Assembly: GCF_018024475.1 (NCBI RefSeq)
Contig: NZ_CP054393.1
Coordinates: forward strand, 124,001-188,000
Direction of reading: 5' to 3'
From: Candidatus Phytoplasma luffae
GTDB taxonomy: Bacteria; Bacillota_I; Bacilli_A; Acholeplasmatales; Acholeplasmataceae
Length of the DNA stretch: 64,000 bases
How positions within the stretch are numbered: the first letter of the stretch is position 1; each line of letters opens with the position of its first letter. The translations under genes and the position numbers were made by a program. Shown here in pieces: positions 27,301-35,736 of this stretch. The notes beneath the pieces were generated by a model. The model was given only the letters and a program-made list of their open reading frames with translations. It was not told the DNA's origin and made no database searches.

Positions 27301-28245
27301 TTATCTAAGAGTTTGAAAATATTGTAAAGGGGATAAATTATTTAATTTAGTTAAAAGCCATTTATGATTCCAAAAAGAAGGAAATTGATTAATTATTTTT
27401 GTGATTTTTGGAATTGTTTTTTGAAATAAAAAAGGATGACGATGATATAAAATACTTTTCATTTGGCCGAACAGATTTTCAATTACTGCGTTATCACGTG
27501 GAGTGGCTTTGCGGGACATGCTGATTAAAAAACCTTTTTTAGTTAGGATTTGTTGAACTTTTAGAGATTGATAAACTGAACCTTGATCAGAATGAATAAT
27601 ACAAGGTTTTTTTAATTTAGGTAATTTTTGGATTGTTTTTAATACTAAATCTTTATTTTGACAATTAGAAGTATGTGAAGCGATAATTTGATTATTAAAA
27701 GAATCTATAACACAAGAAAAATATAAAAAACCTTGAGGAGTTTTAAAATAAGTAATATCAGTGAATAGTTTTTGTAGGGGTCGAGATGAAATAAATTCTT
27801 GATTGATTAAGTTAGGTACTATTTTAATTTTATTTTGTAAATTATTTTTATAATGATGTTTATTTTTTTTAATTCTTAACCGACAAAAAATATTTTTTTC
27901 TTTCATAATGAGATAAACTTTTTTCTTAGTAATTGATTCATTGAAAGTTTTTTGGTATAAAACAGTAATTTTATGATGACCGAAAAAATATTCATGATTA
28001 CAACATAAAGCTTCGATTCTTTTTTGTTGCAAAAGGTATTTTTCTTGTTTTAATTTTAATTGTTCTTTAATTTTTAACCAGTAATAATAAGTACTTCTTT
28101 TGATTTGGATAGTTTTTAAAATGGTAGTAAGATTTAAGTTATTTTTAAATTTTTTAACCAAATTAAAAACTATTTTTTTATCAATTTTAGTTATTTTTTC
28201 AATCATTTTTTGCAATAATTTGAATTTTTGTTTTAATTTTTTCAT
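27301..28245 (-). CDS. tra5: IS3-family (IS150 group) transposase, tra5 type
   Basis: 314 residues. After a short coiled N-terminal part comes an HTH_21-like region (residues 80-130) and an rve integrase core with Asp163 (TDITYF), Asp220 (IHSDQGSVY) and Glu256 (AVIENLFG), the D-D-35-E spacing of IS3 transposases. It looks intact and forms one frame; a separate orfA with frameshift signal was not seen. GGGTGCAG at 27240 on the far side resembles IS150-type termini, but clear inverted repeats could not be matched. It marks the left end of the PMU. Confidence 0.9.
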   Translation of the reverse strand: MKKLKQKFKLLQKMIEKITKIDKKIVFNLVKKFKNNLNLTTILKTIQIKRSTYYYWLKIKEQLKLKQEKYLLQQKRIEALCCNHEYFFGHHKITVLYQKTFNESITKKKVYLIMKEKNIFCRLRIKKNKHHYKNNLQNKIKIVPNLINQEFISSRPLQKLFTDITYFKTPQGFLYFSCVIDSFNNQIIASHTSNCQNKDLVLKTIQKLPKLKKPCIIHSDQGSVYQSLKVQQILTKKGFLISMSRKATPRDNAVIENLFGQMKSILYHRHPFLFQKTIPKITKIINQFPSFWNHKWLLTKLNNLSPLQYFQTLR

Positions 28246-28560
28246 TATTAAACACTATTTACCTTATTTTTTTTGATTATATTAATAATTATAATTCAAA
28301 AAGGTTTTTAAATCAAAAAAATACCATTAATTTGTTTTATTTTTTAGTTTTGCGCTGATGAAATTGGTAAGGTTTGAAAAAAAAGGGGGGCAGCGCAATG
28401 GGGGGATTCTTTATTATTTTTCTTTTTATTATGTATTCTTTTTATTTTTGTTAGCGCTCCAGCGCTTATATTATTTGATTTATATTTTTATAAACAATCT
28501 TTTTCCAATGGAAAGGGTTTTAAAAAAGAGATGTTATTTATATCGATAATTAATAATAAT
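28246..28560. other. Spacer between transposase and candidate origin
   Basis: About 315 bases. It contains two G-runs (near 28384-28390 and 28400-28406) unusual for this genome and a 63-codon open frame that shows no protein-like features and no ribosome site. No gene is called. Confidence 0.4.
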
Positions 28561-28570
28561 TTAAAAAAAA

Positions 28571-28635
28571 GATATATCGACAATATCAAATATCGAATAT
28601 CATTATCATTATCGATATAAAATATCAAATATCAC
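28571..28635. repeat. ATATC/TATCGA repeat cluster
   Basis: Short repeats of AATATC, TATCGA and CATTATC, partly palindromic (ATATCGA ... TCGATAT), packed into 65 bases just before the 11-bp iterons. Fits an AT-rich unwinding or protein-binding region of an origin; also possible slippage product. Confidence 0.5.
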
Positions 28636-28674
28636 TTGTTAAATAAGCTTGTTGCAAAAAGGGTTTTTGGGGGC

Positions 28675-28757
28675 AGTAAAGTGTCAGTAAAGTGTCATAA
28701 AAGTGTCATAAAAGTGTCATAAAAGTGTCATAAAAGTGTCATAAAAGTGTCATAAAA
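28675..28757. repeat. Seven 11-bp iterons, candidate PMU replication origin
   Basis: GTGTC occurs at 28681, 28692, 28703, 28714, 28725, 28736 and 28747, always 11 bases apart, in units ATAAAAGTGTC (AGTAAAGTGTC for the first two). Even spacing near one helical turn is typical of initiator-binding iterons. It lies next to dnaG and dnaB of the mobile unit and shares AAAAGTGTC with the 19-bp repeats at the unit's ends. Confidence 0.6.
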
Positions 28758-28764
28758 TTGTTAG

Positions 28765-29400
28765 TTAAATAATTTGTTTTGTTTTAGATATATATTTATA
28801 TTTGGGATATAATTTTCTGATGCGATATCCTCGTTTATCTTTGGTAATAAAGAATTTAATGTGTTTTAAATCTTCTAAGCGATAATAAATAATATTTAAA
28901 CCTTTTTTATAATTGCTTTTTAAAGGTTTATCATATTTATCTTTTTTATGATTATCTAATTTAAATAATTTTAAAGTATCTAATTTATTGATATTGATTT
29001 TGCTCATTAATTCTTTTATTTGGTTTTTGGTTTCATTTTTATAATTGATTTGGAAAATATTAAATTGATGTTTAAGGGTATTATTTTGAGTTTTAAGAGG
29101 GGTTGAAGGGTTAAGTAATAATTTTGTATTGTCATCTACTTTTATGGCTTTAATTATGTCTATTTTGTATTTTTTAATTTCTTCTAAGATTTTTGGATCT
29201 ATAAATAAAGTTTGATTTTTAGGGCGATAATTAGCTTCTTGGTAGGTATTTTTCTTTTTGGAATGATTAATAATGGTGAGGTTAATTAAATCTTCTTTTA
29301 AAGTTTTCAAAAAGTGTTTGATTTGTTCTAAATCAGTGGGAGTATTTTGTTTATTAATTTCACCTCCGATTCTAATTTCTTGATTGGTATTGTTTTGCAT
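28765..29400 (-). CDS. PMU protein of unknown function, next to the iterons
   Basis: 211 residues, hydrophilic and Lys/Asn/Ile-rich, no membrane segment. The N terminus (QEIRIGGEINKQNTPTDLEQ) and a C-terminal basic part (RLEDLKHIKFFITKDKRGYR) look folded; the end is strongly basic (RIRKLYPKYKY). AAGGAG precedes the ATG. It is the last gene of the replication group, ending eight bases from the iterons. A role in origin binding is an inference from position and charge only. Confidence 0.7.
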   Translation of the reverse strand: MQNNTNQEIRIGGEINKQNTPTDLEQIKHFLKTLKEDLINLTIINHSKKKNTYQEANYRPKNQTLFIDPKILEEIKKYKIDIIKAIKVDDNTKLLLNPSTPLKTQNNTLKHQFNIFQINYKNETKNQIKELMSKININKLDTLKLFKLDNHKKDKYDKPLKSNYKKGLNIIYYRLEDLKHIKFFITKDKRGYRIRKLYPKYKYISKTKQII

Positions 29401-29436
29401 TATTTTATTTCTCCTTTTTTTAAATTAATTAATAAA

Positions 29437-30765
29437 TTATTCGTTAATTACTTCTACTTTATCTTTGCCAAAGTAATATATAGCTAAATCTACTATTTGT
29501 TTCTTTTTGGCCGCTTCGTAAGAAATATATGGGTCTAAGAAACATTTTTGATAAGCTTGGATTCCATATTGTTTAAATAAATCATCGACATCTTTACAAG
29601 TTTGATTATAAGGTGGTAAAATGTGTCTAATTTCATAGATAATATTTTCTTTTTTTAATTGTTCACCTAATAATTCACTACGTTTTTTTCCTGTTTCGTC
29701 ATTGTCTAAGGCAATAATGATTTTAATATTTTCTTTTTTAAGAATGTCTATTTGTGTTTGAGAAAATAATTGTGTGACACAAATTAATCCCACAACGTTT
29801 TTAATTCCATTTTGCCAACAACTAATGACATCAAAAAAGCCTTCATGAACAATCATAATTTTAGTTTGTTTAATGCAAGGGAATGCTTCAAAGAAACGAT
29901 AACTAAAATGAAAAGTGGGGGTTTGGCTGAAATTATTAAGAGATTGATATTTGGGTTGAAAATAGCTAGTATCGCAAAAATGGTTTTGATAAAAGTGAAA
30001 TGTTTTAGCATATCCATTTTCAATCGGGATAATGATAGAACCATGAAAAGTATCATGATAATATTTTTTTCCTTTGAAATTAGTTTTTTCTTTGATAAAA
30101 CCATATTCTACTAATTTATCAATATTAACATTTTTCTTTTTTAAGAAATTGATTAATCTAAAAGATAATGGTTTATTTGATAATGGAGCATAACCTAATT
30201 TAAATTCTTTAATTGTTTCTAAATTTAATTGGCGCTTTTGTGTTAAATAATCTAATCCTATTTTCCTTTCATCATTTTGATTGGATGTTAACAAATAATT
30301 ATAATAATCTCTTATTTGATTAAATAAGGGAGATATTTCTTTGAATAATTGTGTTTTTTTGATATTAATTTCTGTTTCATCTATTGGGTTATGGGGTTTG
30401 GGAGGATGATATTGTAATTTGAAAGGGTTGGAGGATATTGAGGTGTTAGTTTTTTCTTTATTTGTTAAGATTTCAAATTTTTGAGAATGCATAAAATTTA
30501 AAATCTTTTTGACTGCATCGTTAAAGTTTGTGATTCCACGAATTTCTTTATAAACATCAATAATGTCAAAATCGCGACAACATTTCCAACAGTGAATGTT
30601 ATTGTTATCATTTATATGACAAGTTGTTGGATTTAGACCTTGATGGATGGGACAAGGAAAACGATATTTGCTGTTGAAGTTTGATGGGAGGATGTTTAAT
30701 TTTTTTAATAAAACTATCATGGGGAAATTAGTTTTGATGTAGTTAATTTTTTCTTGATTATTCAT
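29437..30765 (-). CDS. dnaG: DnaG-type primase of the mobile unit
   Basis: 442 residues, shorter than chromosomal DnaG (about 600) because the C-terminal DnaB-binding domain is reduced. Zinc finger ligands Cys38, His41, Cys59 and Cys62 (CPIH ... CWKC), then the primase core and a toprim domain with IVHEGFFDVI and IIALDNDETGKK. It makes RNA primers for the element. The gene starts 12 bases after dnaB ends. Confidence 0.92.
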   Translation of the reverse strand: MNNQEKINYIKTNFPMIVLLKKLNILPSNFNSKYRFPCPIHQGLNPTTCHINDNNNIHCWKCCRDFDIIDVYKEIRGITNFNDAVKKILNFMHSQKFEILTNKEKTNTSISSNPFKLQYHPPKPHNPIDETEINIKKTQLFKEISPLFNQIRDYYNYLLTSNQNDERKIGLDYLTQKRQLNLETIKEFKLGYAPLSNKPLSFRLINFLKKKNVNIDKLVEYGFIKEKTNFKGKKYYHDTFHGSIIIPIENGYAKTFHFYQNHFCDTSYFQPKYQSLNNFSQTPTFHFSYRFFEAFPCIKQTKIMIVHEGFFDVISCWQNGIKNVVGLICVTQLFSQTQIDILKKENIKIIIALDNDETGKKRSELLGEQLKKENIIYEIRHILPPYNQTCKDVDDLFKQYGIQAYQKCFLDPYISYEAAKKKQIVDLAIYYFGKDKVEVINE

Positions 30766-30776
30766 TTTTTTACTCC

Positions 30777-32258
30777 TTAAAAATCTTCTATTTGGTAAGG
30801 TAAAACATAACCTACTTCTTGAAAAGTTTGAGTTGTCATTTTAAAATGATAGACTAAAGTTTTTTTAGTTCCGCTGCGATTTTTTTTAATATTTACTTCA
30901 ATTATTTTTTGATTATCATTGTCATCAGCTTCTAAATATAGTTGATTTAAGGTTGAAGTATAGATATTTAGGGGTTTGGTGGTATTTTTTTTAATATTTG
31001 GGTTAAATTCAGACATAATTAATACTATGTCGGAATTGGTTTCAATTCCGCCAGAGCCTTTTAGTGCGGTGATTTCTGGGGATTTTCCGTTATAATTAGA
31101 ATAAGTATCTCTTGAAAATTGAGATAAAATGATAATGACAATTTTTAATTCGATGGCGATTTCTTTAATTTTGGTCATGATTTCATCAATGGCTAAACGG
31201 TCATTATCCATTTTATTACTCGCTTTTGTGATTTGAAGGTGATCAATGACTACAATTTCTATTTTGGATTCTAAATGAAGACGATACAATAAATCAACAA
31301 TATAATTAATATTTTTTTCTTGGTCATAACTAAAAGATAAGTTGATATTAGTAAAAAATTGTTTTGCTTGTATCATCTTTTTCGTATAGTGTTGTTGTGT
31401 GATATTATCAAAATTTTTATCTAAAATAACATCTAAAGGAATTTGAGTTTGATTAGATAATAAACGATTTAGGTTTTCTTCTGAAGTCATTTCAAAAGAA
31501 AAAACCAACATATAAGGATAATGTTGGTTTTCTTGGTATTTAGTTTTGGCTAAATCTAAAAGAAGATTATAGATAAAAGATGTTTTACCTAAACCAGTAT
31601 AGCCTCCAATGGTGATGATTTGACCTTTTTTGAACCCTTTAGTGGCTTGGTTTAATCCTTTGAAAGTGTCTGATAAACGATAATATTCTTCTTGGATTTT
31701 TTGTTTGGAAATGTTGTCGGTTTCAAAGACTTCGGGATAAAGTTTTGTCATTTGGTTCAAGGTTAATAAAGTTTTATCTTTTTTGTTTGGGATAAGATTA
31801 ATAAAATTTCTTAATTTATCAAAGATTTCTTGGTAGTATAAATGCTTATGATAAAGATCTTGATTATCAAAAGAAGGGTTGATTGTTTTTATTAATTGTT
31901 GAAATAAAGTTTCTTGGGTATAAGTATGTTTTAAATTTTCTAAAAGATGTTCATTATGGATATTATTATTGTTTAAAAACATCAAAGATTCATTATTAAA
32001 ATTTTCTTGAGGATAATGAGTTTGAAGATAAGTTAGTAATTCTTTAATAATTGTCTCTTTGGTTTTGATTTTATCCCAAGGATGAGTTGATTTTTTTTCT
32101 AAATATAAATATTTTAAAGCGTTATATATTTTTTGGTGATTGGATTTGGTTAAATATTTAGGGTTGATTATTTGACAATAAAGTTTTAATTTGTTCCACT
32201 CCCCTTTTTCGATGTAATTAATAATTTGAATTAAGGCTTGGTGTTCGTTAGTTAACAT
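30777..32258 (-). CDS. dnaB: Replicative DNA helicase, DnaB type
   Basis: 493 residues. N-terminal DnaB_N-like helical domain (to about 170), linker, then RecA-like domain with Walker A GGYTGLGKTS (residues 218-227), a Walker B region EIVVIDHLQI, and GSGGIETNSDIVLIM plus KNRSGT near the end (motifs H3/H4). Its start overlaps the upstream gene by 11 bases. With dnaG, ssb and an HU-like protein it forms a self-sufficient replication set. Confidence 0.93.
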   Translation of the reverse strand: MLTNEHQALIQIINYIEKGEWNKLKLYCQIINPKYLTKSNHQKIYNALKYLYLEKKSTHPWDKIKTKETIIKELLTYLQTHYPQENFNNESLMFLNNNNIHNEHLLENLKHTYTQETLFQQLIKTINPSFDNQDLYHKHLYYQEIFDKLRNFINLIPNKKDKTLLTLNQMTKLYPEVFETDNISKQKIQEEYYRLSDTFKGLNQATKGFKKGQIITIGGYTGLGKTSFIYNLLLDLAKTKYQENQHYPYMLVFSFEMTSEENLNRLLSNQTQIPLDVILDKNFDNITQQHYTKKMIQAKQFFTNINLSFSYDQEKNINYIVDLLYRLHLESKIEIVVIDHLQITKASNKMDNDRLAIDEIMTKIKEIAIELKIVIIILSQFSRDTYSNYNGKSPEITALKGSGGIETNSDIVLIMSEFNPNIKKNTTKPLNIYTSTLNQLYLEADDNDNQKIIEVNIKKNRSGTKKTLVYHFKMTTQTFQEVGYVLPYQIEDF

Positions 32259-32877
32259 TTTTATTTAACTCCTTCTTTTTAATTAAATTAATATTGGGAA
32301 AAGTGATGAATTCATTCATTAGTAAGGTTTTTAAGAAGAGATTAGCATTATCAGAAAATAAATTAATTACTTTATTAATTGACTGTACTTTACCGTTTTT
32401 AATTTTATTATTGAGTTTTTGAGTTTCAACTTCATCGTTTGTTAATAAATAATATTCAAAACGAGTGTCTAGTTTTTTTAGTTGTTGTGCTTCAATGATG
32501 GCTTGTTTGTATCGTTCACGAAGGCAAGTTTTGAAATTGAAGGCGATAATGCGTTTGGTTTGTGTGAATAAAACCAAGTCGAATTTGATGTCGGGGATGA
32601 AAAATAAATATGATTTAGGATATAAACATTTAATTCCTTTATGGTTTAAATAAAGCAAAATCAGGTATTCGTTAATTTTTCCGCGAATTGATTTTTGGGA
32701 TTGGGAACAAAAGTTGTTGGTTTCGAAATAATGATTTAATTGAATGTGATTACTTTTCATATATTTATCAATAGTAAGATTCAAAGTTGCTTTGTTGAAA
32801 ATAAGCTTTATGATTTGAACTGATTTTGAGTTGGTATTTAATTGGTTGATATTAATAAATTCTTGGTTAGTTAACAT
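32248..32877 (-). CDS. PMU protein, possible PD-(D/E)xK nuclease fold
   Basis: 209 residues. Centre: IRGKINEYLILLYLNHKG (Glu on a helix), then FFIPDIKFDLVLF and RIIAFNFKTCLRERYKQA. The series Glu ... PD-x2-F-D ... N-F-K, with strand-like spacing, recalls PD-(D/E)xK nucleases in which Asn takes the middle acidic place. The first residues MLTNQEF and the overlap into dnaB tie it to replication. It could equally be a non-catalytic DNA-binding protein; the family is not recognised. Confidence 0.65.
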   Translation of the reverse strand: MLTNQEFININQLNTNSKSVQIIKLIFNKATLNLTIDKYMKSNHIQLNHYFETNNFCSQSQKSIRGKINEYLILLYLNHKGIKCLYPKSYLFFIPDIKFDLVLFTQTKRIIAFNFKTCLRERYKQAIIEAQQLKKLDTRFEYYLLTNDEVETQKLNNKIKNGKVQSINKVINLFSDNANLFLKTLLMNEFITFPNINLIKKKELNKNVN

Positions 32878-32900
32878 TTTTAAATTCCTTTCTAAATAAA

Positions 32901-32923
32901 AAAGACCCTTTTTGAGGGTCTTT
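32901..32923 (-). terminator. PMU hairpin terminator
   Basis: AAAGACCCT (32901-32909) pairs with AGGGTCTTT (32915-32923), followed on the minus strand by T-rich sequence. It closes the tmk and 40-residue gene cassette before the replication genes. Confidence 0.8.
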
Positions 32924-32931
32924 GGTTTGTT

Positions 32932-33054
32932 TTAATAGATTTTTTTAGTACGCCAAGTAATAATTCCATCTTTATGAATTGTTTTGATTTTGCCGTTGCG
33001 AAAATAGATATATAAATTACCGTTTTGACATTTTTTCTTTATGATTTTTTTCAT
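32932..33054 (-). CDS. 40-residue basic PMU protein
   Basis: MKKIIKKKCQNGNLYIYF, then RNGKIKTIHKDGIITW, ending KIY. Its ATG overlaps the TGA of tmk (ATGA), so translation is coupled, and it stops nine bases before a terminator. The NGNLYIYFRNGKI and KDGIITW pattern is like single units of the repeated-strand families common in phytoplasma mobile regions. Function unknown. Confidence 0.6.
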   Translation of the reverse strand: MKKIIKKKCQNGNLYIYFRNGKIKTIHKDGIITWRTKKIY

Positions 33055-33680
33055 TTTATATCTCTTATTAATTTCATAATTTTAGTAACATTTGATTGAA
33101 GGGAATCAATACCATTTAGAATTAATTGTTTATTGTTTTGATAATGAGTTAAATAATGATAATAACCTTTATGGACAGTTTGGTGATAAGTTAAGGATTT
33201 TTGTTCGATAATATCTAATTGATGGTTTTTTTGGGTTTGTTTTCTTTCTTTACCAATAAGAGGATTAATATCTAGATAAATTAATAAATGAGGTTTAATA
33301 AATAATTTTTTATGAGTGATATCAAAAATTTCTTTTAAATCGAAACAAGATTTTGTTTGTTTAAGATAAGGAAATAATTGGTAGGCATATGTTGATGGTA
33401 ACCAACGGTCTAAGATTATGAGTTGATTTTGTTTTAAATGAGGATAGATGAGTTCTTTTTGGATTTGAGCCATATTAGTGATGCTAAGATAAAAACGAGT
33501 AATGTAATCAACTTGGTTATAATTTAAAAATAAATTTCTTATTTCTGTTCCAATAGAACTACTTCCTAAACCTTGATAAATTTTATTATTTATTTTTTGT
33601 TTTTTTAGTTTTTGTTGTAATTCTTGAATTAAAGTTGTTTTGCCGCTACCATCTAGTCCTTCAAAAACTATAAGTTTCAT
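33051..33680 (-). CDS. tmk: Thymidylate kinase
   Basis: 209 residues. Converts dTMP to dTDP, supplying DNA precursors. Walker A FEGLDGSGKTTLI (residues 5-17), DRWLPSTYAYQ (the family DRY/S block) and IYLDINPLIGKERK are seen. Phytoplasma PMUs commonly carry tmk copies. The gene is bounded upstream by a hairpin terminator (33716-33738) and ends in a four-base overlap with the 40-residue gene. Confidence 0.93.
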   Translation of the reverse strand: MKLIVFEGLDGSGKTTLIQELQQKLKKQKINNKIYQGLGSSSIGTEIRNLFLNYNQVDYITRFYLSITNMAQIQKELIYPHLKQNQLIILDRWLPSTYAYQLFPYLKQTKSCFDLKEIFDITHKKLFIKPHLLIYLDINPLIGKERKQTQKNHQLDIIEQKSLTYHQTVHKGYYHYLTHYQNNKQLILNGIDSLQSNVTKIMKLIRDIK

Positions 33681-33715
33681 TTTTTTCTCCTTTAATTGGG
33701 TTTTAGATAATAAAA

Positions 33716-33738
33716 AAAGACTCTACAAGAGAGTCTTT
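33716..33738 (-). terminator. PMU hairpin terminator
   Basis: AAAGACTCT (33716-33724) pairs with AGAGTCTTT (33730-33738). It lies eight bases after the stop of the 452-residue secreted-protein gene and before tmk. Confidence 0.8.
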
Positions 33739-33745
33739 TAAATTG

Positions 33746-35104
33746 TTATTTAAAGCTTAATTCAATTCTTTTGGGTGGGGGAGTGGTGTTATAAAAATTA
33801 TAAAAAATATTAGAATTACCAACACAATTATGACCATTAACAATCCAATCATCAGAGAAAAAACCTGGGACATATTGATACCAACATGTATTTCCATTTT
33901 CATCATAAATAATTCTCGATGTTTTTCCAAATTTATTTCTTATTTCTTGAGCTGAATAAGAACATCCATATTGAATGTAACATTGCTTTAACCAATTTAT
34001 ATAAGCATTACGATATTGTTCGGCGAGTTTAATTTGGAGTGTATCATTACAAACTACAAAATAAATACAATCATCAGTTTCTAAAAATTGGGATATTCTT
34101 TTAATTTGAAAAGGAATATCTATTTTTTTATAAGAAGGAGAAGTTATTTCAATATCCCAATTTCGCTTTTCTGTTTCTTCTTTATATTCACTTTCTTTTA
34201 TTAAAGGAGGGAAAGTATAAAGGTTGTTTTCTCTTTTCCAATCTCGGATAGTTTGATAAGGGTCTAAAGAGTCAGGGAGTTCAATAATTTTTTTTCTTTT
34301 TTGAACATTAAGGAAGAAAAGATAGATGTTTTTGGCACCATTTGAGAGTTTTGTTAAGTCTTCGATAGTATATGATTGAGATTTAATAATATCTTCTTTT
34401 ATTTGATTGATGCTTTCATTAATTTCATTAATGCTTTCTTGATAGACAGTTTTGAAATGTGTATCTTCACATGAATTTTGTTTTATTATAACTTCTTGTA
34501 GAAATTCTTGTTTCCATTCTAATCGGTTTCTTAGAGATTGTATATTTCGATTTTCAGATAATAACCTTATGCCGTCATCAAAATAAATGGCATCAATTTC
34601 AAATTCAAATAAAAATTTTCCAAAAGGTAAAGGCAATACTAATCCAGTATGAGGTGTTGCGTTATAACAACCTAGTTTAATTAGTTTTGGTTCTTTAATG
34701 ATGTTGTTTTTGATTAAATAATTATTAATTGCTTCTTCTTTGTTTTGGTCAGCAAACATTTCAATTATTATTAATTCTATATTTACATTTTCTTCTTGAG
34801 GTTTTTGTTTTGCGTCCCAAAAGACAAAGGCTTCTTCGATGGCTATTCCGTAATCAAGGAGTTCTTCTAAGGTGAATTCATCATCTTCATCAGGATATTT
34901 GATATTAAAAGGGTTATGTCTTGGTTTGAAATAAGCCCCAATTAAACCTGAAGGAGGGTTTTTGAGTTTAGCGTCGAAGAAAGTGTAATCATAAGGATTG
35001 TAGGAGGGAGTTGAAATATCATAAAGATAAGCTTTGATATTAAAATATTTTAAGATATCAGGGATGCTTTCTTTAGATAAAACAGGAATGTCATATCTTT
35101 TCAT
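33746..35104 (-). CDS. Large secreted PMU protein, 5' part displaced by a frameshift
   Basis: 452 residues from the first in-frame ATG, but the same open frame extends upstream and encodes a signal peptide (see 35105-35285), so the full protein would have about 510 residues. The visible part is hydrophilic with no membrane helix: FNIKAYLYDISTPSYN, SGLIGAYFKPRHN, a helical middle (IYQESINEINESINQIKED) and a C-terminal block with NGNTCWYQYVPGFF and NGHNCVGNSN. The C-terminal end is Cys- and aromatic-rich. It has its own terminator. It may be a secreted virulence protein; no family is recognised. Confidence 0.7.
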   Translation of the reverse strand: MKRYDIPVLSKESIPDILKYFNIKAYLYDISTPSYNPYDYTFFDAKLKNPPSGLIGAYFKPRHNPFNIKYPDEDDEFTLEELLDYGIAIEEAFVFWDAKQKPQEENVNIELIIIEMFADQNKEEAINNYLIKNNIIKEPKLIKLGCYNATPHTGLVLPLPFGKFLFEFEIDAIYFDDGIRLLSENRNIQSLRNRLEWKQEFLQEVIIKQNSCEDTHFKTVYQESINEINESINQIKEDIIKSQSYTIEDLTKLSNGAKNIYLFFLNVQKRKKIIELPDSLDPYQTIRDWKRENNLYTFPPLIKESEYKEETEKRNWDIEITSPSYKKIDIPFQIKRISQFLETDDCIYFVVCNDTLQIKLAEQYRNAYINWLKQCYIQYGCSYSAQEIRNKFGKTSRIIYDENGNTCWYQYVPGFFSDDWIVNGHNCVGNSNIFYNFYNTTPPPKRIELSFK

Positions 35105-35285
35105 TTTGGGTTGAGTGGCTAACCATTCTTGTTGAAGGGTTTGGTAGTCAGATAGTTTTATTTTTGATTTAGATTGATGATGAAAATAAGGATGAGCGGA
35201 GATAGAAGGACAACAAATTAAAAATAATAATAAATAAATAATGATGAAATATTTAGATAAAGGGAATTTTGATTGATTTTGACAT
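35105..35285 (-). other. Signal-peptide leader in frame with the 452-residue ORF but out of frame with its start
   Basis: A perfect ribosome site AGGAGGT (35294-35300) is eight bases before the ATG at 35283-35285, but that ATG frame stops after ten codons. One frame over, the sequence reads SKFPLSKYFIIIYLLLFLIC, then CPSISAHPYF, a convincing signal peptide continuing unbroken into the downstream ORF. A single extra base between 35240 and 35282 (candidate runs AAAA, AAAA, CCC) explains it. Confidence 0.7.
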
Positions 35286-35350
35286 AATTGGTTACCTCCT
35301 TTTTTTGGTGTTATGTTTGTCTTGCCGTTATGTGAGTTTGTTAAATAAAA

Positions 35351-35372
35351 AAGACTCTCTATCGAGAGTCTT
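35351..35372 (-). terminator. PMU hairpin terminator
   Basis: AAGACTCTC (35351-35359) pairs with GAGAGTCTT (35364-35372), seven bases after the stop of the 111-residue secreted protein. Confidence 0.8.
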
Positions 35373-35378
35373 AATTAA

Positions 35379-35714
35379 TTATTTTTTGGAGCTATCAGGT
35401 TGTTGGGAAGAAGAACCTTCTTCTTTGTTAGTTGGTTTATTTTTGGCTTCTTCTTTAGCCATTTGTTTTAATAAATCTACTGTTTTTGAGTTTGATAATA
35501 TTTGAATAATTATATTTCTTTCTTCATTAGAACAATTTTCAAGCGTATTATATAAATCAAAATAATTTTTAATATCTTGTTTTTCTATTTCTTTTAATGA
35601 TGAAATATCTTTTTTAGGACTACCATAAATTTGATTATTAGTAATTAAGAATAATCCTAAACAAATAAATAAAATTGAAGTAAATATAGATAATTGTTTT
35701 TTTGATTTAACCAT
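35379..35714 (-). CDS. Small secreted protein, candidate effector
   Basis: 111 residues. Basic start MVKSKKQ, hydrophobic core LSIFTSILFICLGLFLI, then TNNQIYG and a likely cleavage before SPKKD. The mature part is about 78 residues, hydrophilic, mostly helical (DIKNYFDLYNTLENC, RNIIIQILSN), with a Ser/Gln/Lys-rich tail. Size, signal peptide and PMU location match phytoplasma SAP/SVM-type effectors, though the exact SVM signal sequence is not found. AAAGGAG precedes the ATG. Last gene of the AAA/coiled-coil cassette. Confidence 0.7.
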   Translation of the reverse strand: MVKSKKQLSIFTSILFICLGLFLITNNQIYGSPKKDISSLKEIEKQDIKNYFDLYNTLENCSNEERNIIIQILSNSKTVDLLKQMAKEEAKNKPTNKEEGSSSQQPDSSKK

Positions 35715-35736
35715 TATTAATAACTCCTTTTATTTT

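Noticed and set aside
28358-28549. 63-codon plus-strand frame with G-runs
   Set aside because: No ribosome site, no protein-like composition, and it lies in the spacer between transposase and origin.
28675-28757. CRISPR-like short repeats
   Set aside because: Repeats are 11 bp in direct contact without unique spacers, and no cas gene is present; iterons are the better reading.
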